Positions 1-10,688 of a DNA stretch of 64,000 nt are shown here, in pieces (position 1 is the first letter of the stretch; every line of letters starts with the position of its first letter). A model generated the notes under the pieces. That model worked only from the letters and a program-made list of their open reading frames with translations. It was not told the DNA's origin and did not search any database. Origin of the DNA: Symsagittifera roscoffensis (lineage: Eukaryota; Xenacoelomorpha; Acoela; Convolutidae); contig NC_087064.1 of assembly GCF_963678635.1 (NCBI RefSeq), positions 32,960,369 to 33,024,368 on the forward strand. The letters are read 5' to 3'. The translations under genes were made by a program, and so were the position numbers.

Positions 1-538
1 AAGAGTCTGTTTGAAGTTCCCTGTCTTGGTGCCTCCTTTTCTCTTCCGCTAATATCATGCAAAGACTGTCTGGATCAACATCACTCTCCTCCGAGTCATC
101 CTCCCATTCTTCCGACTCCCCGGACAAATTCTCTTACTCACTGTCTCCTTCTAATTTTGACCACTCCCCGGACTCTTGATCTGGTCCTAGGTGTTCGGCT
201 TCCTTATTGAACGTCTATTTCTTCTTCCGAAGCATAATCTGTCTTAGTATATCCTCTGGGATCTTCTCAACCAATATCCGCACGACTTCTTTGTCGTCAG
301 GTTGCCTTATTGTTGAGTCCTCGCCTAGAGCCGCTTCCCCTCTTTTCAATATGATGATTTCCGGATTGTCTTCATCATTGTTCCGGTCTACCGGTTTATT
401 GTCGGCTAGTTTCTCGAGTAGTCTCTTCAGATCTTCTCCTATCGTCACCCTTCTTGTCTCCACTTCATCGAGATCATAGCTTTTTGCTTTTAGTGTTTCC
501 CTCACTATCTTCGACCTGAGCATCAATTCCATTGGCAT
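1..538 (-). pseudogene. Ty3/gypsy pol: acidic linker after RNase H (partial, runs off left edge)
   Basis: An open stretch at 215-538 (107 aa) is charged and helical in appearance, and begins 'MPMELMLRSKIVRETLKAKS'. It follows the RNase H fragment directly on the minus strand, where the same family carries a long acidic linker between RNase H and integrase (compare 22.8-24.2 kb). Bases 1-200 continue the linker in other frames, with acidic and Ser-rich codons. The role of such linkers is unknown. The copy is broken by frameshifts and cut by the window edge. I infer its identity from position and composition, since no catalytic motif is present. Confidence 0.5.
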
Positions 539-600
539 CCCCGTTTTCCTCTCGAGAATTTCTTTCGTCTCATGTTCTCCTGGTAGCTCGGGATGGTCCT

Positions 601-1290
601 CTATTGGTTTCCCTCTTTGTCAAGCCACCTCGTTAGCGGGAGACTGTCATACGTCTCCTGGTCCATAAATGAGAAGCCATCTTTGATTTCCGGCCTGTCG
701 GCCTCCCTCTGCTCCTGTCTCTCGTAAGACTCCGTCTTTTTGCTCAAGTTGTCGGAATTTTGATGTTTAACTCTTGTTCTGTGCTCAATAATCATGTTGT
801 AACAATCCAGGCGCACTATCCATCTCCCGATGTAGCTCTGGTCCATTGAGTACGTTGTTAACCAACTGAATGCTCCGTTGTCGACTCGCAGCTTGAATGG
901 CTCGCTACCCAGGTATGCCCTATATTTTTCAACAAAGGTGACTACCGCGAACATGTCCGCTTTGGGTGCTCCATACTTCATCTCTGTATCACTCAAAATT
1001 TTGCTCCCGTAAGCTATAAGTCTCACGACTGTCTTTCCGTTCCATTCCTGTTCTTGGTGGAGTATTCCAGAGATCGCCATCACCGATGCATCCGTGTCCA
1101 GCACGTACATTCCCTTTTCCGTGGGCATCCCCAGCACTGGTGCTTCGCACAACTCCGTTTTGATTCTTGGAAATGATTCCTCCGCTGCGTTATTCCACGT
1201 GAGCTGCTTACCTTTGTGCTTACCTTTGGATATACTTTGTCTGCATAGTCCTTGATGAACTCCCTGTAGTAGTTTGTAAAACCTTAGCTT
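601..1290 (-). pseudogene. Ty3/gypsy RT connection and RNase H domain (displaced)
   Basis: RNase H removes the RNA strand of the RNA:DNA hybrid during reverse transcription. The ORF at 601-1485 reads from integrase into RNase H. The RNase H part shows 'VLDTDASVMAISGILHQE' (first Asp), 'KYGAPKADMFAVVTFVEKYR', 'LRVDNGAFSWL' (Asp in VDN) and 'HQNSDNLSKK' (last Asp). Just upstream, in another frame, is the RT-thumb signature 'NYYREFIKDYADKVYP', so a frameshift lies near 1230-1260. The usual pol order is RT, RNase H, integrase; here an integrase piece precedes RNase H, so the copy is rearranged. The ORF stops at 601, just before the linker. Confidence 0.85.
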
Positions 1291-1655
1291 GTTCTGCCTC
1301 TCCACTAATCCGTTCGTTTGAGGATGGTAGGTTGTTGATTGCGTTTGAGAAATATGCGATCTCCTCATCAGTTCCTTTGTCAGGTCCCCCACGAAGGCTT
1401 TCCTATTGTCCGACTGGAATGTCATCAGACAACCATATCGTGATATCCAGTGCGTCATCAAATGATCACTGAGGCCGTCTGACATGTTACCGCTTCTGCC
1501 AGTTTAGTGAAGTGGTCTATAGTTACCAGTATCTGATTGTATCCCGAGTCCGTCATGCAGATCTTCTGATGGTCTATCTGCACGACCTCGCTAAATTCCG
1601 AGCTGTCCACGGACTTAAGTGAGAATTTCAATTTTCTAGGGTCCTTCGCTTGCAA
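1291..1655 (-). pseudogene. Ty3/gypsy integrase catalytic core fragment
   Basis: The integrase core inserts retroelement DNA into the host genome through a DDE triad. Two overlapping reading frames (1458-1655 and the start of 601-1485) show 'VVQIDHQKICMTDSGYN' (first Asp), 'TIDHFTKLAEAV', 'GCLMTFQSDNRKAF' (second Asp, in SDN) and 'TYHPQTNGLVERQNK' (Glu). All three acidic residues are present, but the frame changes near 1470. Sequence identity ends right after ERQN, where RT-thumb sequence begins, so the core is truncated and the C-terminal domain is missing. Confidence 0.85.
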
Positions 1656-1659
1656 TTAC

Positions 1660-2077
1660 AACAAACATGCGTTCACCCACCTTTCGCTAGCCCTTCTCAA
1701 CCCTGGCCAATCAAACCTCTGTACTATTCTTTGTTGTACCTTGTCTATCCTTTGATGCCAATCTGGTCGTGCGATCCGAACAACACTTCCGTCTGGTATA
1801 GCTGTGGTAATATGACGAAATTATGCTTGTGTAATATCTTTTCCTCATCTTTCCTCTTGCAGGCTACCACACCATCAGCTGTGTGATAGAGTAAGTCCCT
1901 TCCCTCCTTGTAGAACTGGCTCAAGATCTTGTAACTATCCTCTTCTAGGTCTCTTTTCTCCTTGTCCCCGGTCCGGATCCATTTGGAGAGGTTGCTCGTC
2001 ATCTTGTCATTCTTCTGGGCTCGTATCAGATCCGATAGTCTGTATCTCGCTTTGACGTGTTCCTTCAAAACCATCAT
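1660..2077 (-). pseudogene. Ty3/gypsy pre-integrase region and start of HHCC zinc finger
   Basis: The 110-aa ORF at 1745-2077 aligns by eye with the region just before integrase in the tandem copies (22.8-23.2 kb): 'ARYRLSDLIRAQKNDKMTSN', 'DLEEDSYKILSQFYKEGR' and 'DGVVACKRKDEEKILHKHN'. It ends in 'LYQTEVLFGSHDQIG', the first His-containing part of the HHCC zinc-binding domain. The rest of the finger, with the CxxC side, continues in another frame to about 1660. On the minus strand it follows a truncated RT with no RNase H in between, which marks a deletion or recombination point near 2080-2105. Confidence 0.75.
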
Positions 2078-2094
2078 TTGACCATGATGATGAC

Positions 2095-2345
2095 ATACTC
2101 TGTCTTGCTACCTCAGTGGTACCTGCCAAAAGGCCGACCCTAGATCAAGAGTTGTGAAAAATTTTGCGTCAGCTAATTTTGGGAGACTTTCATTAATCCT
2201 AGGTTTGGGTAGACATCCTTCACCGTGACGGAGTTCAGATATCGATTGTCACAACAAAACCTAAGTTGGCGTCCTTTCTTTTTAGCCATCACTACTCCAC
2301 ACGCCCACGGTAATTTGGATGGTTCTATCATGTCATACTCTAGTA
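2095..2345 (-). pseudogene. Ty3/gypsy reverse transcriptase, fingers region only
   Basis: Minus-strand translation gives 'PSKLPWACGVVMAKKK', 'QLRFCCDNRYLNSVTVKD' and, after a frameshift, 'ADAKFFTTLDLGSAFWQVPL'. These match the start of RT in the tandem copies, including motif A with its first catalytic Asp (LDL). The YVDD motif, palm and thumb are absent, because the sequence passes into pre-integrase sequence just after motif A. The fragment cannot encode an active polymerase. It follows directly on the gag zinc-knuckle region, which fixes the order gag then RT in this family. Confidence 0.8.
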
Positions 2346-2351
2346 GGGTCT

Positions 2352-2774
2352 CTATCTCTCTGTCTTTGTTGATATTTCACAATTTGCTGCTTCTTTGTTG
2401 TTCAAATCAATTTCAGCTTGTCTGTTTCTAGTGATTTGCACTGCGGCCAGTGCTAGTTTGTGTTTCGGATGATTCTGAGTCTTCACCGCCTCCCAAAATG
2501 GGGGACATTCCATTCTGAAATGGCCTTCTTGATTGCAGAAAAAACACCTCGCGCCTATCTTGATGATCAAGTCACTGTAAAACTCATGTTCCTCCGTTTG
2601 ATTCATGTCCTCTTCTTCCGGTGCGTATCCCAAACTCTTCATCCCCTGCTTGTATGTCGTGCAATCCGCCACATGATGATCCACTGATCCACAATTTGCG
2701 CCAGACCTACGTTTTTCCATGTCGTCTCTAGGCTTGTACCATGACGACCTTTGTGGCTGGCTCTCCCCTTGCAT
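2352..2774 (-). pseudogene. gag: Ty3/gypsy Gag nucleocapsid with CCHC zinc knuckles
   Basis: Nucleocapsid binds and packages the element RNA. This 140-aa ORF carries a complete knuckle, 'CFFCNQEGHFRMEC' (Cx2Cx4Hx4C), and an upstream Cys/His cluster 'NCGSVDHHVADC' in which the first Cys of a knuckle seems lost. Between them is an acidic stretch with 'APEEEDMNQTEEHEFYSDL'. It overlaps the end of the capsid ORF by 47 bases in another frame, so either a frameshift mutation or programmed frameshifting could connect them; decay is more likely here. RT follows with no recognisable protease motif (DTG/DSG) between. Confidence 0.8.
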
Positions 2775-3165
2775 TTTTCCTGCCTTCTGAGTATGAGTAC
2801 TTTTCTGGTTTCCTTAACATGTACTCTCTTGACTTTTGTCTCACCTCTTCTAGGGTCGGTGCATTATCCTTCGATAGGGTATAATACGTTGCCAGCATCG
2901 TCCTCAAGTCGTCACTTCTCACCCCGTCAATGAACTTCGAAGCGATGCTGAAATTTTTTCTGTTTGTCGATTCTTCCGGGTCGCTTCTTCTTCTCAAGCT
3001 CTCGAGATCATCTAGGAATCGATCGATTGACTCGTCTTTCCTTTGTCTTCTTTTTTCAAATCTCATAATCGTTTGATGACCCTTCATCCTTGATCCGAAT
3101 TGGTTCAACAGTATCTCGAAGATCTTGTCTGCTGTATCACGCTCCTCCTCTTTATTTATTACCAC
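2728..3165 (-). pseudogene. gag: Ty3/gypsy Gag capsid (retrotransposon gag domain)
   Basis: The 145-aa ORF has the usual helical Ty3 capsid pattern: 'ERDTADKIFEILLNQFGSRM', 'GHQTIMRFEKRRQRKDESID', 'FLDDLESLRRRSDPEE' and 'FIDGVRSDDLRTMLATYYT'. The capsid forms the virus-like particle in which reverse transcription happens. More capsid sequence lies upstream (to about 3300) in other frames, so the chosen Met is only the first one after a frameshift and not a true start. It sits between the coiled-coil N-terminal part of Gag and the zinc-knuckle ORF. Confidence 0.75.
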
Positions 3166-3679
3166 GCATTTTGTGCGGTGCCTTCTAAATTGCTTAGTAT
3201 TGCCGTGCAGGCCTGCCTTTTGTTGTTCAAGTTATCTTGTTCTAGATTTAGTCTCATTACTTCAACCTATGTATCAAGGCAACCATCTGAATTGTCTTCG
3301 AATTCCTTGGGTTTTTTGAAGGTTTTCCGGGATTTGCCACTGTTTCTGTCACTTGAGTCTGTGTTCCTTGTTGCTTCAAACGTTCTGTTAATCATTTTTC
3401 AGGTATTTGCCCACGTCTTAGCATCCGGTTGTACACCCGTATGTGATACTGACTCATCTGTCGTCCTTATCGAGTTTGAGGCACCCACCTTCATGGTTGT
3501 CCTTATCCCTCTTGACGCCATGGTATTATCAATCCATGCTAACGGTGTAGCTTCCCGTTTCTTTAAGTGGTTTCACAAAATGAACTCTAGTTCCGGGTGG
3601 CTTTTCCACCACTGCTTTATCTTGGGCTATTGAGTTTCTCAAGAGAGCATCCGGTTTGGACTGAATGGCACAAGAACTT

Positions 3680-4559
3680 TCAGCTTGATCCTTGCCCGCC
3701 CATTGTATCCATTCTCGTCTCTAGACTCCCCAACTTCTCATTCACGTTGTCATGCCGTTTCTTCATTTCTTCCATATCCTTTTTGATATGTTTCTCTCGC
3801 TCTTTGTCGGTAGCATCTACCTTGTCCGACATCTGTTGTAACTTCTCTTCCATCGCACTTGCCAGGACAAAGTAGTTGTCTGGGTGCTCATTCTTGTTCT
3901 GTCGTACTTCCCTTTTTAACTCTTGGCGGTCTTCCTCGATGTGTTTCATTGTCTTGTCGATATGTTCCAACTTTGCCATCAAGTCGCTCAGCTCAAGTGA
4001 AGTTTTTTTTCTTGATTTGACGTTGCTCCATATGTGACCTGCTCTTCGTCTTGTTTGGCCTCTGTTGTAATTGGCTCTGTTGTAATTGTAGTTGTATCGG
4101 TCGTTCGTATTACCTCCTCTTTATTTTTGGTTTCATTCCGACCATCGCTGCAATCTCCTCTGTGAATGACGTTCTTGTTAATTGAGAATCTTCTTTTATC
4201 GTTTCCGGCGTGTTGCTTATTGTTTCCTCTACATTGTCAATCGGTGAGAACTCTATTGTTTTATTTTCTTGTTATTCTGCACTTGGCATTGGTGTTGATT
4301 CCGTTGTTTTCCTTTTCACCCCGTCAATACTCTGATCTGGTGTCTCAAGATCAATTTCTCTAGCCGGTACAGTTGGTTCTTCCATTGCTTTCTCCTTGGC
4401 CTTATGTTCCTTTACACTTCTTGTATTGACCATGTTCACTGAAATTTTTCTTCTCATTACTTTCGGATTTAATACTGTTGCCTTCCGTTGCGACGAGGTT
4501 TGATTTTGTTTTAGTCCTGTTGCTCTTCTTTCAGTTATCGATACCCTATTCCGCTTCAT
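3680..4559 (-). pseudogene. Gag N-terminal region: basic segment and coiled coil
   Basis: Two open pieces survive. The ORF at 4272-4559 starts 'MKRNRVSITERRATG' and is basic, then acidic and Thr/Ser-rich. The ORF at 3680-3982 is strongly heptad-like and highly charged ('KLEHIDKTMKHIEEDRQELK', 'KEREKHIKKDMEEMKKRHD'), a predicted coiled coil that may help Gag assemble. The bases between them are broken by stops. The Met at 4559 is the first in-frame start after a long AT-rich non-coding stretch, so it may be the real Gag start. From 3680 down to 3165 the Gag sequence continues in decayed form. Confidence 0.55.
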
Positions 4560-4713
4560 GATTTTTATGTATATTTTTCTTTATTTATAATTTTAATTTT
4601 TACAAGTCCCTGTTGTAAAATCCGATTGAATTTATAAAAAAATTTCTTAATGTATTCAAAACTGAAATCAGTCGAATTAGTCTAAGTCAATTTTGAATCT
4701 AAATCAATTTCAG

Positions 4714-5340
4714 TCCTTGGGACCCTTCGTTCTAGTTTTGGGATGCGTTAATACTTTCCCAGGATTTCTCGGTACTCTCCTAGGACCCTTCGCTCAAGTG
4801 TTGGCATACTTCGACGAGGTCGTGGTACACCTTGCTGCGGTCCTAGTACTTTTATCTAACCTCCTAGGACCCTTCGTGTTCTTTTTGGGACACTTGTTAT
4901 TGTCCCAGGACTTCTCTGAACCCTCCTAGGACCCTTCGCTCAAGTGTTGGTATAATTCGTTTCTGTCACAGGATTTTTCTGAACTCTCCCAGGACCCATC
5001 GCTCGAGTGTTGGGACACTTCGTACTGTCCCGAGATTTTTTCGAACCCTCCTAGGACCCTTCGCTCAAGTTTTGGGACACTTCGTTACTGTCCCAGGACT
5101 TTTCCGAACCCTCCTAGGACCTTTCGCTCAAGTGTTGGGACACATCGTACTGTCCCAGGACTTTTCCGAACCCTCCTAGGAGACTTTGCTCGAGTGTTGG
5201 GACACTTCGTACTGTCCCAGGACGTCTTCTGAACCCTCCTAGGAGACTTGGCTCGAGTGCCGGACACTTCGTACTGTCCCAGGACCTCTTCTGAGCCCTC
5301 CTAGGAGACTTCGTTTGAGTGTTGGGGAATCGGATCTCTT
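4714..5340. repeat. Minisatellite, about nine copies of a 62-63-bp unit
   Basis: Units begin 'tcctaggacccttcgctcaa' or a variant at 4714, 4778, 4862, 4924, 4987, 5049, 5112, 5174, 5237 and 5299. Spacing is 62 or 63 bp in alternation, apart from 64 and 84 bp at the left end. Each unit holds a 'gggacacttcgtactgtccc' core, itself a near inverted repeat. The block lies just upstream of gag on the minus strand, where LTR elements keep their 5' untranslated region. ORFs across it are artefacts of repetition. Confidence 0.9.
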
Positions 5341-8200
5341 GTTTCTGAGTGTTGGGACACTAAGATCACTATCCAAAGACTGAGTGTTGAGACACTTAGA
5401 TCACTATCCCAAGATCGCCGGCTAGATTCTTTGCACTTTGCACTTCTTCCAACCTCGTAGCTCAAGTGTTTTTTCGTCTGATTGATGAATTACCCTGTAC
5501 CTTGCGTCAAGTATTGGAATTTCTGATCCACTATTCCAGTACCACCTCTAGAGCTCTAGTAGTAAAAAGTCCTCAAAACCCAATCCTGTTGATCAAAATT
5601 TTACCTGCTAACCACCCTGAAAAAAATTTCCTTTTATTAATCGGACGCAAGTCGAAATACGGCTTGTTAGCAAGTTCCTTATGATTTCCAATTCGTTAGA
5701 AGCCAATTGAATCTGATCCGAAAACGTAAAAAATTAACTGAGAAAAATGAAAAATTATTTAAAAAAGTTGTGAGTACACCCAAAATTCAAAGGCGACCAA
5801 TGTGGTCTTTTCTTAAAAAAAATTTCTGGTACCTGATTGTCCCGCGGTTTTCCTCTCCTCTACTAACGGTCTTATAGGATATTCTCTTTTTGGGTTCCAA
5901 AAACTGTCTATTTCCAATCCCCCGCCCGATCCGACCAGGTTATCTACTTAATTCGATCTTAAATTTGGATATCCTTGCGTTGCAACTCTTGTTCTGAGTC
6001 TAAAGATGGATCGTTCCAGACTCTTGGTCTACTTGTGTAACTAAATCGACTACATCGATTGTATAGTTAACCGCCAACCTCTATCTTAACCAGCCCCCTT
6101 CTAACCTCCCCCCTATTTAACCCCCCACTTAAGTCAAAAATTACCCTAAGCGCGATGGGTGCTAAGCCTCTCGAGAGAAAACTGTAGAACCTGTTTCCAG
6201 GCTCTGCTCAAGTAAAAACGTTTCCTCAAAACAGTGGGTATTTGCTTATTCAATTTTACACCTATATCCTAAAATGTAAAATGGATTTTAACGATACGCG
6301 TTTCACCAAACAGAATCTCTGTTAACCTCCTTCCGTTTGCCCAGTTCTGCTTTGATCTCACTGCTGGCTGGTCACCTGCCGGTTGGTCAAACTTTCCCGT
6401 GGGCTGGTCACCTGTTCCAATCAAATGTTCCAGTGGTCAAGCTTCCATGTTGTCCACTCTCCGACTTCGCTGGGCACCTCTTCCAGCCAAGTCTCCTAGT
6501 GGTCCGTTGCTATCAAAAGCTATCTGAAAACCATAGAACGCCCCACACTTGGGCACCTATAAAAAGTTGCTGATTTGATCGAGACTATCGGTCTTATTCG
6601 AAAACACTATGTGTATACTATTTTAATTAATATGAAGGTTTGATCCACCTAATCTGGAGTTCTAAGTCACTGTCATTTTAGGTTTAATTGTTTTTTGTTC
6701 CTAATTCTAATCTTTTTTGGTTTTTTGTTTCGCTTTTTCTCTTTTACTCGTTTTTTGTCACCCTAGTGACCCCCCTTACTCGGTTAGCTAGGCCTCGTTT
6801 CGAAAGGCGCACCGGGAAATTTTCTCAAGTTTTCTTAAAAAACTATCACGGTACAACCAGAAGGTGAATACGTTCCCGTTTAACGGTACCACCGGTACTC
6901 CAGAATGGGCATCTAGCCCAGAACTGTGTCAAGTGGGTTGATCTCCTAGTCTTGATGTCGTAAAATAACCCAGGAGCGCCAAAAAACACAACGTAACAGT
7001 CGCCTACTTAAGTCACATATGAGGTTAAAGAAAAATAGGCCCTATAACCACTGGCTCAAGAGTCAGGGACAATATCCCTTGTGTTTTTCTACCTCAAGCG
7101 GTCGGAGCCAATTCGGTTCACGTGCGACATGAGACTAAAACCCTTGTTACAACTTAAAGGCCAGTATTCAAATGCCCTCACTCTAGAAAATAAGAACACC
7201 CCCATCCTTAGGTCTCAAATACACGAACGCCGTTAAAAACAGGGTCGGAACCTTATGTAGAGTTACGTTTTATTAGACAGTGGACCTTCGATCCATTTCA
7301 GATGGATCAACCTAAAAACTCTCCCTAACTCAACATAACAATATAAAGCACAATCAAGAACAACATAAAGCACACTCAATATAAAGCACACTCAATTTGG
7401 TACTCACATATCGACACAATCTCTAGAATCGAGTAACTAAATTATGAAGAAACTCTAGAATGGATAGGTAATTAAGTTTAACTCGAGAAGTTTGTAATGA
7501 AAAAGATTTAGCTCAAGAAATCACTTTTTGGTCTGGACCTTTGGGAGACTTCGGTTGTCCACCTTTCCACCGAAGGTTCACTCTGGTCGACTCGAATTTA
7601 CTCTCCTTTCACTCGCGATTACTTTCTCTATCCTGCCGCGAATAAGACAGCTCTACTCTCGTTCGAATTCAGTATCGGAATTTGCGAGGAGCAATTTCGC
7701 GCTGCTGTTTTTTTATTACTTTCCCGCGAATTTAGTTCGATTCTTCGGATCTTTTTTTTTGATATTTTCAACTGTTGCGAGAACCTTGAGCATGACATGC
7801 TCAAGTCGAATTGCATTTCACCCCAATTGCATTTCAACCCAAAATCCAGACTAGACGTTTTCCCAAGGTCAAATTTCCAAATATGACCGATTGGCACATA
7901 CACCCCGGACTCAAGATTGATGTCCTCATCGTGTGTCGTCGTCTGTCAGTAAGCCCCCAGAATGTTAAGTGATTCTCAAGATACAGTGCCAGTGGTCATT
8001 TACATTGTCGCATTATCGCTAAACAGCAATGAAAATCTGCATACACCTGCACCCTGAATTTCCGCTTTGTAAGCTAACGATTAAAATTTCTTTTGTTTTA
8101 CCCATTCACAAAACTGTCATGTAGCATTTTGATTTATATAGTAGGTGTAATCAACTAACAACAATAATTTTTTATTAAAATTTTTTTCCGTGCCCTCAGA
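5341..8200. other. Non-coding stretch upstream of gag (possible LTR/UTR remains)
   Basis: No supported gene. Bases 5341-5420 hold two shorter repeats of 'gagtgttgagacacttagat' type. The remainder is AT-rich with short C-rich runs near 6080-6120. No matching pair of long terminal repeats, primer-binding site or polypurine tract could be recognised by eye, although gag immediately downstream makes an LTR or leader here likely. A short inverted repeat (ttgagcatgacatgctcaag) is at 7783-7802. Confidence 0.5.
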
Positions 8201-8324
8201 TTTCATCTGAGTCCACACTCAAGCCCCTTTTTCTTTTAACACTCACGACTGACAAATTCCTGAACACCCTCTTCAGGTCGTGCTCCTTGTCTTCGAGGTA
8301 CTGCGTCCTGACACATTCGACATC

Positions 8325-8520
8325 TTAATCTGCCTTGCCAGTTCTTCTTCGCCATCGGAACTGATCACGATCTCTTTCCATGCCTTCAGCTGTTCGTAGG
8401 CCCGCATCCATTCCCTTTGCTCTTGTAGTTTTTTCCCTGATTCGGCAGACCGTCACTTTAGTTTCCCTAATCCTGCAAAAGGAATTGTGCAAACTTAGGC
8501 TCACGTTCTTCGCCAAGTCC
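8325..8520 (-). pseudogene. Second copy of the ORF-C C-terminal segment, fused to a LINE fragment
   Basis: The C-terminal half of the 135-aa ORF at 8325-8732 reads 'EEDLAKNVSLSLHNSFCRIR' followed by 'ETKV'. This resembles 'KEDLKRNVTLCLHKSIRRNR' followed by 'ETKV' at about 10.72-10.82 kb in the ORF-C tail. The DNA also shows scattered identity between the two places ('actttagtttccct'). The N-terminal half is clearly LINE reverse transcriptase, so the ORF is a chimera made by insertion or recombination near 8520. No function can be assigned. Confidence 0.4.
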
Positions 8521-8880
8521 TCCTCCAACAAGGCGTTTTTTGCTCCTACTGCTGAGGCTAAGAAAGCGGGTAAAGCGAGTAGACGAGCGGAAGAAACGCC
8601 TAAGCCACCTTTGGCTGCCGGGAGAACTGCTTGTAAAAACTGAATATCATCAATTTTCACATTAGTGACCTTGCATAACGAATTTCTTAGTAACGTGTCG
8701 TAGTGTTCCAAAAAACCATTTTGTAGAAACAAGGGCCTGTACGCAAAAAAATAGGAGTTTTGGCATGCTAAAACAATTTTTCAGGAAGTAAAAACCATAA
8801 TGGGAGTCTAGTTTGTCAATGACATCCGATATTTTTTCAAGCTCCGTAACATTTGCCCAGAAGTACATATCGACGAAAAA
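8500..8880 (-). pseudogene. Non-LTR retrotransposon (LINE) reverse transcriptase C-terminal fragment
   Basis: Two overlapping minus-strand frames (8662-8868 and 8325-8732) give 'ISDVIDKLDSHYGFYFLKNC', 'SMPKLLFFCVQAL', 'LEHYDTLLRNSLCKVTNV', 'DDIQFLQAVLPAAKGGLGVS' and 'SARLLALPAFLASAVGAK'. The pattern 'LPAxxGGLGVxSAxxLALPAFLAS' is typical of the region after the RT domain in LINE-like elements (CR1/jockey/RTE-like ORF2). Only this C-terminal piece remains, with a frameshift near 8700; the RT core and endonuclease are absent. It sits between gypsy-family pieces and is an independent insertion. Confidence 0.65.
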
Positions 8881-10688
8881 TACAGCTAGGTTCTAAAACG
8901 ACTTGCTAGCGTCTAAACACAGCTCCACATGCTTTTCACCGTCTCTGCCAAAGCCAATTCTTTTGGTGGTCTTTCTAACATCGAGTCGACAAAAAAAACG
9001 TTCAGAACGCTCTGATTAACTTAACTATATGCCAGAGTATCCCCATACCACGAGGTCACTCCTAAAAACAGCGTTACTACTTATTTATTATATTACTATT
9101 GTTTTTATTCAGTAGATAAAAATCATCATCTCCATCGAAGATGGATCAACCCTTTCCCTCAACTCCTAGCTTCTCATGATCTGAAAACGAATTTAGATGT
9201 TATCAATTCAACTCAGAACATCTCCAGGAAGCTAAAAGTTTGTTAAAACACTGTTAAAGTTATCTCCCGAGGCCCCTCCGTAATCTGGAATCCGGGCAAA
9301 TTACATCCTTATTTCTTTCCGCAAGGCTGAACACCCTTCCTCTTTCTCGAGATTGTTGTTGTAACGATTGTAGCGGCACAATCGTTACAACTCGGAATGG
9401 TTGTGGGTCACGACAATCTTTTTATCGTTCGTTTTTCTCGTCTCACTCTTTTCTATCTGTTTTTTCCGTTGTTCTCGTTGAGAAAATTGTCGTTGTTGTG
9501 TTTCGCCGTTTCAGTTGGTGTGAAATCTCAAGGTCGTGACGTGTCTTTTTTTCGAAACGAATTTTTAAATATTAACTTGAAACTCCAAATTAACTTTTCC
9601 GAGCTCGTCAGAATGAACGGTTGAGACCTCTAATTTGTTAAAACCGTCAATCTTCCCACTCCGATGCTACAAGAAAATTTCGAATTCGAACTTGCTTTTT
9701 GACACATACTGGTCGAATGCCACAATCACCCCGGACAACCCAGTCAATGTCCTCATTGAGTCTCGTAGTCTTCATCAAAATGGTACAATCCCATCGAACA
9801 TAATTTACAAAATGCATGAAATCACTTTTATCCACGTCATATCGACTCACTGCAAAAAACAAATGGCATCATACTACACTATTATAGCCTTCAAATTCTT
9901 TCATTTATCTGCACTTTCGAGGATATAACTGAAGATAAAACATTTTTTCCGACTTCCAACTTCTATGTCCCGATTTAAGGCGTTTTTTCCTAGGTTTAAA
10001 AAGTGGTGGGACGCAGGACTGTCCAACAAACTAAAATTATAACTAATTTTAGTTCCAACCAACAAACTAAAATTATACTACTATGCTTCTTCCCTTCGGA
10101 AGTTTAGTTGTTATTGGTCCTGAATATTAAAATTAAGGAACTCGGTGGTTAGAAGGATCAATGAAATAATCTCCCTCGTCAAGAGATTACCCAAGCTTTT
10201 CATGTCACCGCAAAGTGATCAGTCGTCTTAGTTGATTAAAAACAATCATGCAGGCTGTACTCTCTACTCAAGCCTTTCTAAATAAATAGTAAGTACCTCT
10301 AAAGCCAAGAACTAAAATCACAATGCAAAATTATAAATGCAACAAAATCTTCAATCTTCAAAACTCAACTAAATGTTTTCTTTTCAGTTTCAATTGCAAA
10401 CTTAGTTGCTTTTTTTCTCATTTGAGTTTTTCTCACACAAAATAATTCTGAGTTTTAACCTCTTTTCTTTTTATAATTTTTTCTTTTTTCACTCTTCTTT
10501 TTCGTCTTTTACAAGTTCTAAAACTTCTAAATTGTTTTATTTTTTCTTCTTTTTGCATCTTGTTTGCCGGCCATCTGTCAATGTTCCATCTCATCCTCCT
10601 GCGACATTGACTCCGCATTTTCAGTCTCAGTGTCTTACAACACGTCGGTATCTATTCTGACGCTTTTGGAGGTAGTCCTCCAACACTT
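8881..10688. other. Non-coding AT-rich stretch
   Basis: No supported gene. It contains a perfect hairpin at 9358-9391 (separate entry), two copies of 'ccaacaaactaaaattat' near 10022 and 10063, and a T-rich block at 10380-10560. Short similarity between about 7880-7920 and 9720-9760 ('caccccgga', 'tcaatgtcctcat') suggests a shared decayed repeat. Confidence 0.5.
9358..9391. repeat. Perfect 14-bp hairpin
   Basis: The left arm gttgtaacgattgt (9358-9371) and the right arm acaatcgttacaac (9378-9391) are exact reverse complements around a 6-base loop. There is no adjacent T-run or gene that would make it a terminator or microRNA candidate. Confidence 0.85.

Noticed and set aside
5085-5267. 60-codon basic repeat protein
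   Set aside because: Produced by the 62/63-bp minisatellite; no independent support.
9358-9391. Hairpin as a microRNA precursor or terminator
   Set aside because: The stem is only 14 bp with a 6-base loop, too short for a microRNA, and there is no adjacent gene or T-run.
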